Assembly (NCBI GenBank): GCA_016124895.1
Contig: WGMU01000093.1
Coordinates: forward strand, 22,602-86,601
From: a bacterium
GTDB lineage: Bacteria; Planctomycetota; Planctomycetia; Planctomycetales; Planctomycetaceae
Direction: 5' to 3'
Length of the DNA: 64,000 nucleotides
The notes under the pieces were generated by a model that had not been told where the DNA came from, made no database searches, and worked only from the letters and a program-made list of their open reading frames with translations. This document shows, piece by piece, positions 41,470 through 50,480 of this stretch (position 1 is the stretch's first letter; each line of letters begins with the position of its first letter). The position numbers and the translations under genes were made by a program.

Positions 41470-42585
41470 TCAGGACATTTCAGTCGCGAGGATCTCCGCG
41501 ATGCGCGGGCAGGTGTGGCCATCGCCGTACGGGTTGATGGCTTCCGCCATTGATCGGTAGTGCGACTCGTCTGCGATCAGCTTTTCGGCTTCGTTAAGGA
41601 TTCGGTCCTGATCGGTCCCGACAAGCCGGACGCCTCCGTCGAGGCCCTCCTGCCGCTCGGTCCGATCGCGCATGACGAGGACCGGCTTGCCGAGCGATGG
41701 TGCTTCTTCCTGCACGCCGCCCGAATCCGTCAGAATGAAGAATGAGCGGCACATCATGGCGACGAACGGTTCATACGGCAGCGGATCGATCAGCCGCACG
41801 TTGGCGACATCGCCGAGAATTCGCCTTACCGGTTCCTGCACATTCGGATTCAGATGGACCGGGTAGACGATATCGAGTTCCGGATGCCGCTCGGCCAGTG
41901 TCCGGATCGCCTGACAGATTGACTCGAACCCGCCGCCGAAACTCTCGCGGCGATGGCCGGTCACCAGAACAAACGGCCGCTTAAACTGCTGCAGCAACGC
42001 CAGTGTTTCGGGACTCGCGTGACTGGTTTCGATCCGGTCCCGCACAGTCAGCAGGGCGTCGATCACTGAGTTCCCCGTCACGAAAATGCGGTCTTTCGGC
42101 ACGCCTTCGTTCAGCAGAATCCGGCGGTTGTTGTCCGTTGCCGCAAAGTGCCAGCGAGCCAGCCGCGTCGTCAGCACGCGGTTCATCTCTTCGGGAAACG
42201 GCTCGCGGATATCACCCGTGCGGAGCCCGGCTTCCAGATGGCCGATCGGCACGTTGGCGTAAAACGCCGCCAGCGCCGAACAGAACGTCGTCGTTGTGTC
42301 TCCCTGAACGAGCATCGCGTCCGGCTGAAGTTCCGCGAGCACCGGCGCAAGTCGCTCGACAATCCGCGCCGTCAACCCGGTCAGCGTCTGCCCCGGCTGC
42401 ATCAGATCGAGGTCGACCTGCGGCGTGATCTCAAACAGTTCGAGAATCTGATCGAGCATCTGCCGATGCTGCGCCGTGACGACGACTTGCGGCTCAAACC
42501 CCGGCCGCGCCTCCAGCGCCCGCACCATCGGCGCCATCTTGATCGCCTCCGGCCGCGTCCCGAAAACCAGCATGACCTTCTTCAT
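41470..42585 (-). CDS. wecB: UDP-N-acetylglucosamine 2-epimerase, non-hydrolysing
   Basis: Interconverts UDP-GlcNAc and UDP-ManNAc for cell-surface polysaccharide synthesis. 371 aa, normal length. N-terminal [12 protein letters not shown], the catalytic-site block [21 protein letters not shown] near 126, a [11 protein letters not shown] segment near 211, and [30 protein letters not shown] near 284. The ATG at 42585 has AGGA eight bases ahead; the longer frame to 42708 is not supported. No glycan gene cluster adjoins it. Convergent with the metal operon, 33 bp apart. Confidence 0.94.
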   Translation of the reverse strand: MKKVMLVFGTRPEAIKMAPMVRALEARPGFEPQVVVTAQHRQMLDQILELFEITPQVDLDLMQPGQTLTGLTARIVERLAPVLAELQPDAMLVQGDTTTTFCSALAAFYANVPIGHLEAGLRTGDIREPFPEEMNRVLTTRLARWHFAATDNNRRILLNEGVPKDRIFVTGNSVIDALLTVRDRIETSHASPETLALLQQFKRPFVLVTGHRRESFGGGFESICQAIRTLAERHPELDIVYPVHLNPNVQEPVRRILGDVANVRLIDPLPYEPFVAMMCRSFFILTDSGGVQEEAPSLGKPVLVMRDRTERQEGLDGGVRLVGTDQDRILNEAEKLIADESHYRSMAEAINPYGDGHTCPRIAEILATEMS

Positions 42586-42926
42586 CTGACAGTCCTTTGT
42601 CCGTTTTTCATGGCTCCAATTATTGACACTGAGCCAGCGATCGCGACGGTATGGCTGCCTGAAGACGTGGTCAATACGTGAATCGTTCGTCAGGGGCAGC
42701 CGCGGCATCTGAAGTCAACAGCGTCTGCCGATCATCGCAGAAGTCTGACTCGGGCACATTCTCTGGCGCAGCCGCCCGGATTCCGTCCCGCAGTCGTCTC
42801 CTCCCGCCCGTCTGAAACTGAGATTGAGGCGATTCTGCATTTCGCCCATGATCCCTGCCCGCTCGCCGAGGCTGGGAGGAATCGGTGGGCTGACAGGATG
42901 TCAAACTTCGCTGCAAGGGAGGCAGC
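42586..42926. other. Divergent gap ahead of the orphan membrane protein
   Basis: 341 bp with no gene. A TTGACA occurs at 42623-42628 but no good -10 follows at the right spacing. GGGAGG just before 42927 is the Shine-Dalgarno element of the downstream gene. Confidence 0.45.
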
Positions 42927-43772
42927 ATGAGTCGCCGCAAGCACGGCCAGTTCGCCACATTCGCGATGTTGATTCCGATGTTCGCCGTCCCGGTGATGGC
43001 CGTTTTTGGAATCCCTCAGTTTGCCCCAGTGGTTGCTTCGCCAGCCAGCGAGGATCATCCCGACTGGCTTTCAGATCGTAGTTTCAACCAGGTCGGTCAG
43101 TCCGATGCGTTCCTGTCGAGACGGCTTGAGCTGCCGACTGCCGCTTCCGAACAGCTTGACCTGTTTCAGCCATTTCCAGCAGAGGGCCGGCCCACTCCCG
43201 CAGCAATGCAGCAGCTCGCGGCAGCCGAACGCAGAACAGCTCTGCGGCCTTCGGATCGTTCTGCCAGGCAGACCGGAATCGCTGACGCGGCCACTGAAAA
43301 CTCGCGCGTCGTTGATCTGTTTGAGCCGGTCAAAAACGCTGCTGAGCAGGAACAAGCAACCTCACCGGTCCGAGCTGACGTCTCTGATCGCACTGTCGCA
43401 TTGACTGCCTCGGGGTCATCAACCGAGCAGCCAGCCAATCGCGGCTACGAACAGCAGCTACTGCCGCGAGTGGCCACTGTGGCGTCGGCAGAAACAGCCT
43501 TGCCGGTCCAGCAACGGTCGAGTCGAAATCACCCCGCCGCTCCGTCAGAAGGGCTTTCGTGGCGAGGCGCTGTCAATCGGTTGAACCAGCTCGGCATTCG
43601 CACCTATCGCCTGAATCCGGCGGCCGTTGAAGGACGATATCACTTCATGTGCCTGGTGACGTCGGCCGATGATCCACGGATTTCGCGGCGGTTCGAGGCC
43701 GAATCTCGCGAGCCGTTGGACGCGGTTGATCGCGTCCTCGCTCAGGTCGAAGAGTGGAACCGGATCCGATGA
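42927..43772 (+). CDS. Hypothetical exported protein upstream of scpB
   Basis: 281 aa. A hydrophobic N-terminal segment (about 10-37) acts as signal or anchor. A long Ser/Ala/Gln/Glu-rich disordered middle (about 40-205) follows, then a compact C-terminal segment (about 210-281, SWRGAVNRLNQLGIRTYRLNP...EPLDAVDRVLAQVEEWNRIR). The C-terminal part looks folded and is probably the conserved unit. GGGAGG sits six bases ahead of the ATG. Its stop overlaps the scpB start (ATGA), so they are translationally coupled. I do not recognise a family. Confidence 0.75.
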   Translation: MSRRKHGQFATFAMLIPMFAVPVMAVFGIPQFAPVVASPASEDHPDWLSDRSFNQVGQSDAFLSRRLELPTAASEQLDLFQPFPAEGRPTPAAMQQLAAAERRTALRPSDRSARQTGIADAATENSRVVDLFEPVKNAAEQEQATSPVRADVSDRTVALTASGSSTEQPANRGYEQQLLPRVATVASAETALPVQQRSSRNHPAAPSEGLSWRGAVNRLNQLGIRTYRLNPAAVEGRYHFMCLVTSADDPRISRRFEAESREPLDAVDRVLAQVEEWNRIR

Positions 43773-44572
43773 TGACCCGCTGCAGCGCTGCCGACTTTCA
43801 GATGAGGAAGCCCGGCTGCGGACTGCGCGGGCTGTCGAATTCCGCCAAGCGCCAGCTCGACTCCGACCCAACTGGAGCTGGTTGGCGCTGGGCGTTTCTG
43901 AATCGCCGGACAACCGCCAGTACGTCGCTGCTCGACATCGACGAGCAACAGCATCCGATACGGCGCTCGGCTCGCATGGCTCGTGTGGAGGCAGTCCTGC
44001 TGGTTGCCGAGGGCGCATTGACGTATCGGAAGCTGGCTCAGTTCGCCACGCTGGCCGACGCCGCAGAAGCGAAGTCTCTGATCGATCGTCTCAATGCGGC
44101 GTATGACGTCGATGGCTGCGCATTCCGTATTGAGCAGGTTGCTGGCGGTTATCGCCTGATGACACGCCCACAATTCGCTCTGTGGCTCGACCGGCTGCAC
44201 AATCGACAGGCGCGAACGAAGCTCTCGCCACCCATGATGGAAACTCTGTCGATCGTCGCGTATCGCCAGCCTGTCACGCGTGCCGAGATCGAAAAGATCC
44301 GCGGGGTGCAGTCGTCAGAAATGCTCAAGCACCTCATGGATCGCGGACTGGTGCGTATTACCGGCGAAGAGGACTCGCTTGGCCGGCCGTTTCTGTACGG
44401 CACCACGCGTCAGTTCCTTGAGGAATTCGGCCTCGGCAAACTGGACGACCTCCCGATGGCCGCGACGCTCCGACGAGTTGAAGAACCAGTGTCTGATGAC
44501 CAGAAAGAGGAAGCAGACAACGTTCACTGCTCTGATGAGGAACTGGACACGATCGAGGACAAGGCGGCTTAG
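43769..44572 (+). CDS. scpB: SMC-Scp complex subunit ScpB
   Basis: Winged-helix kleisin-associated protein of the condensin complex that compacts and segregates the chromosome. 267 aa, somewhat longer than the usual 190-200. Core: AVLLVAEGALTYRKLAQF, FRIEQVAGGYRLMTRPQF and LSPPMMETLSIVAYRQPVTRAEIEKIRG, then DRGLVRITGEEDSLGRPFLYGTT. An N-terminal ~65-residue extension (rich in Arg/Ser) and an acidic tail are extra. The start codon could be GTG at 43754 or the ATGs at 43769 or 43772; the ATGA overlap favours 43769. scpA is not adjacent. Confidence 0.88.
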   Translation: MMTRCSAADFQMRKPGCGLRGLSNSAKRQLDSDPTGAGWRWAFLNRRTTASTSLLDIDEQQHPIRRSARMARVEAVLLVAEGALTYRKLAQFATLADAAEAKSLIDRLNAAYDVDGCAFRIEQVAGGYRLMTRPQFALWLDRLHNRQARTKLSPPMMETLSIVAYRQPVTRAEIEKIRGVQSSEMLKHLMDRGLVRITGEEDSLGRPFLYGTTRQFLEEFGLGKLDDLPMAATLRRVEEPVSDDQKEEADNVHCSDEELDTIEDKAA

Positions 44573-45095
44573 AGGCTGACAAAGAAACTGTCGCGGCTTA
44601 CCAGCTTCAACCAAATCTGTACGCACATGGCGTGTATGACTCAATGAAAGACTCTGACCACGAAGACCCAGTGTGACACAAAGTAATACCGACATGACGA
44701 ATCGTATGGCTGGGCGAAACAAGACACGAAAACCATCTGCGTGATCACACCCGCCACGGACGCCAGATTCCCACGTATGTCTGTCAGGCGAAGGCATCTG
44801 TAAACGGCGGGCAGAAAACGTAGCGCTGAGGTTGTGAGTGAGGCTCGATTGAGTGGTGTGTGGCCGGGTTTCGGAAGCGGTTGCTGGTTACTTCGGCTCT
44901 GTATCACCGCGGCTTGAACGTTTTGTGCGGCGGTTCTTCGCATCTCTCAGGCGGTAGCTTTCGCACCGGCTTTGAGGATGTGGCAGCGGTGCGTCAGGCG
45001 ATCGAGGGTGCCTCCGGTGAGGCGTTCGCTGCCGAGCACCTCGGTCGAGACAATCGGCCGGCGGGAACCGGCTACTCGGACTCGGCAACTGCACG
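44573..45095. other. Gap containing a decayed IS21 fragment
   Basis: 523 bp after scpB. The first half is AT-richer than its surroundings with no credible gene; the second half holds the istB remnant at 44888-45085. Confidence 0.55.
44888..45085 (-). pseudogene. IstB (IS21 family) C-terminal fragment, frameshifted
   Basis: On the minus strand one frame reads RRPIVSTEVLGSERLTGGTLDRLTHRCHIL, the characteristic end of IS21-family IstB helper ATPase. One base further the reading continues as CESYRLRDAKNRRTK, the usual last residues. A single missing base near 44957 breaks the frame, and the N-terminal 80-85% of the gene is absent. The fragment abuts the stop of the coiled-coil gene at 45096. The transposase gene istA is not present. 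Confidence 0.75.
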
Positions 45096-46862
45096 TCACT
45101 GATTCCGCCCGGTCGACAGATCGAACGTCGCTCGCTGAATCTTCGCCTGGCGGCGTGAGAGCGTTTTCAACTGGTCGACCAGCTCCGGGTTCAGGGCTTC
45201 GGGACCTTCGGCGAGTTTGCCGAGTTGCTGCGTCCGTTTGTTGATGCGGAGTTGCAGCGAGCGCAGCATCTTCAGTTCGGACAGACCGTCGACCAGCGGC
45301 TCGTCGCCGGGGGCGGAGGGCTGCATGGGCTGGCCCTGCTGCTGCTGGTCCTCGTTCTGCTTCTGCATTTCCTGCTTCAGCGCGTCGAGCATTTCTTCCA
45401 GCGCTTCGATGACTCCCTGCTCGACGGTTTGCGTCAACTCGCCAACGTCGGACTGGTCGAGCAGCCGCGTGATGGAGCGCATGTCGTCGCGGATGGCTTC
45501 GACGGCTTCGGGAAACGCGACGGACGAGCCTTCTTCCTGCAGCAGGATCATTGCCTTGTTGACTTCCTGCACGATCTCGTCCTCGCGCCGCGCGAGCTGC
45601 CTCGCTCGGGGTTCGAGGTTTGGTTCGTCCTTGCCCTTCGCCGCAAGCTGCACCGTGTCCTGATAAACCAGCAACTGCTCGCTGAGCATCTTCTTAAAGC
45701 GTGACTCCAGCGAGGTGAGCATCAGCGCCTTCTCTTCCTCACGCAACTGCCGCAGGATTTCCTCCAGCTTGTCCTTGGCTTCCAGCAGCCGCCGAATGGC
45801 CTCGTCCTGGTGCTTCGAGGCGTCCTTTTCGTTCTTCTTCTTCAGCTCGTCGATCGCCCGCTGCATTTCGTCGCGAGCCTGTTCGAGGTCCTGCCGACCG
45901 GGCGTCTGCTGCTGATCGGACTGTTGCTCCCCGTTCTGCTGACCCGGCTGAGACTGGCTGTTCTGCTCGCCGTCCTTCTTCTCGCCCTGCTGAGGATCGT
46001 CGGAGGGCGATTGCTCACTCTTTTCGCCGTCTTTGTCCTTGCGCTGAATCTTCGACTTTTCAGCCTCGTCCTGAGGTGACTTCTCGTTCTCTCCATCCTT
46101 CGGTTCGGCCTTCCCGCCGTCTTTTGGTTCTCCGTCTTTTGGTTCGCCGTCTTTTGATTCGCCGGACTTCTGCTCGCCGTCTTTCTGCTGACCACTCTGC
46201 GACTGATCACTGCGAGACTGTTCCTCGGCCTGCTTCGCGTCATCGTCCTTTTTGATCGACTCAATCAGGTCAGTAGCTTTCTTTTCGATATCTTCCTGTT
46301 TCTTCGCGGCGCGTTCGGCGTCACTGCCGCGTTCGGTCAGAGCCCGTGCGTCTTTCTCGTCGCCGAGCAGTCTGTTGACGTCCTTGATGATCGCCTGAAT
46401 GCGCTGCCGCTCGGCTTCGATATCGCCGATGCGGTTTTCGCTCTGCAGGACTTCCAGCAGTGCCTTCATGCTGGCAACGAGTGCTTCCTGCCGCTGGATG
46501 GCGTCGCCGAAGCTGACGTCCTGTCTGGCAAGCTGCTCGAAGATGACGCGCATCTGCCCGATGATCTGCTCCTGCTGACTGCGGCTGTGCGCCCGGAACA
46601 GCAGGTCGGAACGCTCCGGATCCTGCCGCCGCATCTGTTCGGCCATCTTGAGCATCTCCTGCTCAAAGCGGTCAAAGCGACCGAGCACGGCCTGCTGGCT
46701 GATGTCCAGCGGGAGGTCTTTCTTCTCGGTGCCGTCTGTCGGCGTGTCAGCCTTTGGCACTGCTGCGTCCGTCTGTGTCGCCGATTTTTCCTGAGCGATG
46801 ACGAACGCCGGAGCCAAAGTCATTGCGAACAGCAGGCCAGCAGAAGTCAGCCATCGACGCAT
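45096..46862 (-). CDS. Secreted Gln/Lys/Glu-rich coiled-coil protein
   Basis: 588 aa. A signal peptide (1-23, ending VIA) is followed by alternating coiled-coil and low-complexity stretches. A highly charged region (about 200-335) repeats KDGEPKDGEPKDG and runs of Gln/Ser/Glu. Long heptad-type helices lie at about 60-190 and 345-480, and a helical C-terminus ends TFDLSTGRNQ. No enzyme motif is visible. GGGAGAG lies five to six bases ahead of the ATG at 46862; the longer frame to 47024 is repeat DNA. It sits 185 bp downstream of the DUF4175-like gene on the same strand, and in planctomycetes such genes are usually paired. Confidence 0.82.
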   Translation of the reverse strand: MRRWLTSAGLLFAMTLAPAFVIAQEKSATQTDAAVPKADTPTDGTEKKDLPLDISQQAVLGRFDRFEQEMLKMAEQMRRQDPERSDLLFRAHSRSQQEQIIGQMRVIFEQLARQDVSFGDAIQRQEALVASMKALLEVLQSENRIGDIEAERQRIQAIIKDVNRLLGDEKDARALTERGSDAERAAKKQEDIEKKATDLIESIKKDDDAKQAEEQSRSDQSQSGQQKDGEQKSGESKDGEPKDGEPKDGGKAEPKDGENEKSPQDEAEKSKIQRKDKDGEKSEQSPSDDPQQGEKKDGEQNSQSQPGQQNGEQQSDQQQTPGRQDLEQARDEMQRAIDELKKKNEKDASKHQDEAIRRLLEAKDKLEEILRQLREEEKALMLTSLESRFKKMLSEQLLVYQDTVQLAAKGKDEPNLEPRARQLARREDEIVQEVNKAMILLQEEGSSVAFPEAVEAIRDDMRSITRLLDQSDVGELTQTVEQGVIEALEEMLDALKQEMQKQNEDQQQQGQPMQPSAPGDEPLVDGLSELKMLRSLQLRINKRTQQLGKLAEGPEALNPELVDQLKTLSRRQAKIQRATFDLSTGRNQ

Positions 46863-46900
46863 GGGAACTCTCCCGATGAGGACGCAGAGCGTCCGAGAGG

Positions 46901-46950
46901 CATTCCCACGCGGAGCATGGGAACGAGTTGTTGAGCGTGGGAACGAGTTA
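46901..46950. repeat. Short direct and inverted repeats before coiled-coil gene
   Basis: TTCCCACGCGGAGCATGGGAA forms an imperfect palindrome, and TGGGAACGAGTT occurs twice, 20 bp apart. It lies immediately beside the family-B palindrome at 46958. Confidence 0.65.
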
Positions 46951-46957
46951 TCAAATC

Positions 46958-47043
46958 TGTAAGCCGGACCGAGTGCAGCGAGTTCAGGCAACAGGTTCGT
47001 CCGATCGAGACAGCCGGAACTCACGGCACTCGGTCCGACCTAC
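46958..47043. repeat. Palindromic repeat, family B, imperfect copy
   Basis: Left arm CCGGACCGAGTGCAGCGAGT pairs with a right arm containing ACTCACGGCACTCGGTCCG, with several mismatches and a ~23-base loop. It lies between the DUF4175-like stop (47048) and the coiled-coil gene. The left arm is nearly identical to the copy at 29441. Confidence 0.85.
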
Positions 47044-47047
47044 GAAA

Positions 47048-49552
47048 TCAGAACCCCAGGTTCTTCTTGAGGAACTGCTTCTTCTGTTCTTTCTTCGTTC
47101 GATCAAGCAGGGCTTCCTGGGCTTCGATGAGTTCTTTCAATTCCTCGCCGAGCTTGCGGAAGTCCTTGAGTTTTTCCATTTCGGCCAGCACGGTTTCCAT
47201 GCGGGCAATCATGCCGGCGAGCAGTTCGACGCTCTGGTCGATGGTCGCCGTCGGGTCGTTACCGCGTTCGTTCGCCAGCCGGAACAGGCCCAGTGATTCG
47301 TCCACAGCAGGATAATCGGAAGTGCTGAGCGACTGCAGAGGTTTCACGATGCGGTCGTCAATTCGCTCCAGAGTCTGCGGCGTGTGCAGCTTGTTGTTGA
47401 CCAGCTCTTCGCGAATGTCACGAAACGCCTGCTCGACGGATGCCGTTTCGTTGGCGTTCTTGCGGACCTGATGCAGCGACCGTTCGGCGCAGGCCGTCAC
47501 AGCAAGGTTGATCTCGGTGAGCTTCTTCCGGACTTCTTCGGCAGTTTCCGGCGTCGTCTCTTTGTCAGCGAGTTCCTCGTTCAGACGTTTGCGTTCCGCG
47601 ACACGAGCCCGATGCCGGATCAGATCCTGCTGTGTGTCTTTGGTCTCGACGATCACCCGCTCGAACTGCGACCGCAGATTCAGTTCTCGCTGGTAAAGCA
47701 GCGAGGTCAGTTCCTCGTTGCTGACGACCTTGAACGAGTAGCGTTCGCCGAGCGTCACGTGCGGGCCGTTCAGGTTGTCGCGGTCCTCGGCGACAACGGT
47801 CAGCGTGAGCTGCTGGTTCAGCGACAGATCAAGCGGCACGACGTCGAAGCGTTCAAACTCCTCGTCGTCGTTGCGCTGCAGCGTGAATTCGCGAACGGCG
47901 TCGAGTGTTCTCTCGCCGGCCTGCGGCAGGCCGGCTTCGAGATCACGGCGGGCCCAGTTTTCCTGATCGTTGACGCGAAACTGAAACCGCACGTCCGCAA
48001 GGCCGTAGTCATCGACAATGCGTCCCAGCACGGGGATCGTCGCCTTGCGAGTGATCGACGTCCCGATGCCTCGCAGCCGGGTTTCGACGACGGGAGCCTT
48101 GTCGACGATCCCGCTGATCGTGACGCGCGCCGGTTCGGCGGTCAGGATGCCGTCGACATCTTCCAGATAAATCCGCAGGTTCGACTCCGGCGCGATCGTG
48201 AACGGCGGACCGAGTTTCGTCTGCAGTGCGGCGATGCGCTCGCGGGCGGCGTCGGTTTCCGCGGGACTCAGGACAAACGGTACGCCGATCTGCAGGCCGT
48301 CACTCGACAGCCAGCTCGCGGCAGCCTGCGAAGCCGGGTGGTCGACGCGGAGCACCTCGCCCTGTTCGTCGCGGAGAATGTGCTCGGCGGAGACTTCCTC
48401 GCCGCGGCGCGCGAACATGAGTTCGTGATCGCCGAACTGCATCCGTACGCGCACGATCGGCTTATTACTCGTCGCCCGCAGCAGAAAGTCGGTTTCGTTC
48501 GGCAGTTCGACCTGCGTGCCTCGGACAGGGACGACGTCGCGCAGCGGTTTGTCCGGCGTCGAGTCCGGAGCCTTCATTCCAGTATATGCCGGGTAGAAGC
48601 AGGCGAGGTCGATCTCGTCGAGTTGCGGTGGTTCAACGATCTGTACGCGGTACGGCTCGCGGTTCACGAAGTCGCCGCCGTAAATGTGGAACTCGACATC
48701 GTCCAGCAGGCCGGAGAGCGAGTGTCGAAACTGGCGTTCGCCTATCTTCGAGCACAGCACGGTTCCACTACCGCGACCGTTCGCCAGGCGGTAACTGAGC
48801 TGCACTCGCTCTGGCACCTTGCGGCCTTCGTCGACTTCCATCAGCAGCGTCAGGTCGGCCCCGCGCGGATGCTTGATGAACTGATTGTCGAACTCGCGAA
48901 TCAAATCACCCGGCTGAGCGACGACACGGACCGTCAGACCGTACTCGCGGTTCCAGTACTCGTCGTTCAGATCGAGAAAGCTGCTCTTCCAGGTTTGAAT
49001 GGTTGAGTTGCTGGCAACGGCAAGACCTCCGATCGACGCGATCAGAACGGCCGCCGCCGTGACCGCTCGCTGCAGCGGTTTGCGATCGAAGACGCTGGTC
49101 AGGTCGAGCTTCCGGGTCGCTTCGACGGCGTCGGCGATCGTCTGCCGCAGCATGGCTGCAGCCAGCGGGTTCTTCGCTGAGTCGTCTCCGTTCTCAGCCA
49201 GCTCGACAGCCGTGACCAGCCGGTCGTTGAGTTCCGGAAACCGCCGCTCCAGCACGAGAGCGAGCGCCTTGGCCCGAAATCCGCGGAGGACGCGCAGGCC
49301 GATCAGCGAGACGAGCAGGAATCCGAATAGCCCGGCAACGCTCACATCAAACGCCGCTCGAAACCAGTACGGCAGTTCCAGCCGACTGACGCGGAACCAC
49401 AGATGGTCGACGATCAGACTCAGCCAGAAGACTCCACCCAGTACGGCGATCGTCAGCGCGAAGCCCTCGATGAGCACATACCGCCGGATGCGACCTCGCA
49501 ACTCGGCGAGCGTCTTCAGCAATTCGGGCGGTGTTCTGTGCGGACTGTGCAT
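47048..49552 (-). CDS. DUF4175-like large membrane protein
   Basis: 834 aa. Two N-terminal transmembrane helices (about 27-48 and 66-86) and a third near 161-181 (AVTAAAVLIASIGGLAVAS) precede a large extracytoplasmic region with beta-rich, Ig-like stretches (about 195-600). A long C-terminal coiled coil ends in a basic KKEQKKQFLKKNLGF. The arrangement resembles DUF4175 proteins that accompany MoxR/DUF58-type clusters, but the match is by layout only. GTG at 49567 is an alternative start; the ATG at 49552 (MHSPHRTPPEL) is preferred. Probably co-transcribed with the coiled-coil gene at 45096. Confidence 0.75.
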   Translation of the reverse strand: MHSPHRTPPELLKTLAELRGRIRRYVLIEGFALTIAVLGGVFWLSLIVDHLWFRVSRLELPYWFRAAFDVSVAGLFGFLLVSLIGLRVLRGFRAKALALVLERRFPELNDRLVTAVELAENGDDSAKNPLAAAMLRQTIADAVEATRKLDLTSVFDRKPLQRAVTAAAVLIASIGGLAVASNSTIQTWKSSFLDLNDEYWNREYGLTVRVVAQPGDLIREFDNQFIKHPRGADLTLLMEVDEGRKVPERVQLSYRLANGRGSGTVLCSKIGERQFRHSLSGLLDDVEFHIYGGDFVNREPYRVQIVEPPQLDEIDLACFYPAYTGMKAPDSTPDKPLRDVVPVRGTQVELPNETDFLLRATSNKPIVRVRMQFGDHELMFARRGEEVSAEHILRDEQGEVLRVDHPASQAAASWLSSDGLQIGVPFVLSPAETDAARERIAALQTKLGPPFTIAPESNLRIYLEDVDGILTAEPARVTISGIVDKAPVVETRLRGIGTSITRKATIPVLGRIVDDYGLADVRFQFRVNDQENWARRDLEAGLPQAGERTLDAVREFTLQRNDDEEFERFDVVPLDLSLNQQLTLTVVAEDRDNLNGPHVTLGERYSFKVVSNEELTSLLYQRELNLRSQFERVIVETKDTQQDLIRHRARVAERKRLNEELADKETTPETAEEVRKKLTEINLAVTACAERSLHQVRKNANETASVEQAFRDIREELVNNKLHTPQTLERIDDRIVKPLQSLSTSDYPAVDESLGLFRLANERGNDPTATIDQSVELLAGMIARMETVLAEMEKLKDFRKLGEELKELIEAQEALLDRTKKEQKKQFLKKNLGF

Positions 49553-49661
49553 GGTCGAGCAACTCACAGCGTTCTGGTCAAAAAGCCCGACACAGAGTAG
49601 CTCGGCCCAGGGCTTTCAGAAACGGCATTGCGTCAACTCGATGCCGCAATGACGAAGCCCG

Positions 49662-50480
49662 TCAGTTCCCCTGGCCCGACGTCCAGCGTCCGACAACAAC
49701 CTGCCGCCTGGGACGGTCGATTCCGAACAGCAACTGCCGTTCGAGATCCCAGGCGATGCCTTGACCGGTGACCGGCGCGGGCAGTGTTGCGGTCAACACC
49801 AGTGTCGAGCCGGCCTGCGGCAACTGCAGTCGGTAGACCTCTTTGTGATCGTGTCCGGTGCAGTACAGAGCGCCGTCCGATCCCCAGCCGCCGCCAGAGC
49901 AACTGTTCGGAGCGAAACGGTCGAGCACCTCGTTCGGAAAGACCCAGGCTTCCAGACGTCGCCAGTGCGCGTCGAACCGGACCAGCGCCGTCCAGCGGTG
50001 ATCTCGCACCAGTGGATCGTCAGTCTTCTGGCCCGAATAGTGAGCAAACACGGCCCACCAGGAATCATCATGCCAGTCGACCCAGGTCAGCGAGCCCTCG
50101 TAAATACCAAAGCTGTGCGAGTCAACATGCTGCAGCGACTCGACATCCCAGATCTCGACCGAGCTGATGTTCGGCGACTTCGGGTAATTGGAATGGGCAC
50201 AGTAAAGCCGGCCCTCCCGCACGAGCCCCGAGTTGAGATGTGTCAATGGATACTCGTCACTGGCCTGCCACTGTGCGACCAGTTCGCCACTCTTCCGGTC
50301 GTACTTGCCAATCCGGGAATTCGCGATCGCGTAAAAATGTCGAGCATCAACCGCTGCGGCCTGAGTCGCCTCCGCCGCGTCAAACCGCCGCAGTTCAACG
50401 ATCCGGTCACCGGCGCGAACCGCGGCGACAACGCCCAGGCTGCAGAACAATGCCATTGCCAGTCGAGAGGCCGTCGTCAC
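49662..50480 (-). CDS. Secreted propeller-like protein, coupled to oxidoreductase
   Basis: 272 aa. A signal peptide (1-23, ending VRA/GDR) is followed by a repeated-strand domain with Tyr/Trp/Asp-rich turns (HFYAIANSRIGKYDRKSGE, RLYCAHSNYPKSPNISSVEIWDV, GSLTWVDWHDDSWWAVFAHY, GALYCTGHDHKEVYRL). It probably forms a beta-propeller of the SMP-30 or quinoprotein-like kind; no catalytic signature is visible. The ATG overlaps the stop of the upstream oxidoreductase gene by four bases, so the two are translationally coupled and may act on the same substrate. Confidence 0.75.
   Translation of the reverse strand: MTTASRLAMALFCSLGVVAAVRAGDRIVELRRFDAAEATQAAAVDARHFYAIANSRIGKYDRKSGELVAQWQASDEYPLTHLNSGLVREGRLYCAHSNYPKSPNISSVEIWDVESLQHVDSHSFGIYEGSLTWVDWHDDSWWAVFAHYSGQKTDDPLVRDHRWTALVRFDAHWRRLEAWVFPNEVLDRFAPNSCSGGGWGSDGALYCTGHDHKEVYRLQLPQAGSTLVLTATLPAPVTGQGIAWDLERQLLFGIDRPRRQVVVGRWTSGQGN

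Noticed and set aside
41470..42585. Start at 42708 for wecB
   Set aside because: The extra 41 residues are not part of the epimerase family; AGGA precedes the ATG at 42585.
44860..45102. 80-residue + strand ORF
   Set aside because: It is the antisense of the IstB fragment, whose minus-strand reading shows clear family motifs.
46863..47024. N-terminal extension of the coiled-coil protein
   Set aside because: Also translated repeat DNA; the signal peptide and Shine-Dalgarno place the start at 46862.
47384..49006. A 540-residue open frame antisense to the DUF4175-like gene
   Set aside because: Same explanation; the sense frame has transmembrane helices and coiled coil, the antisense frame does not.
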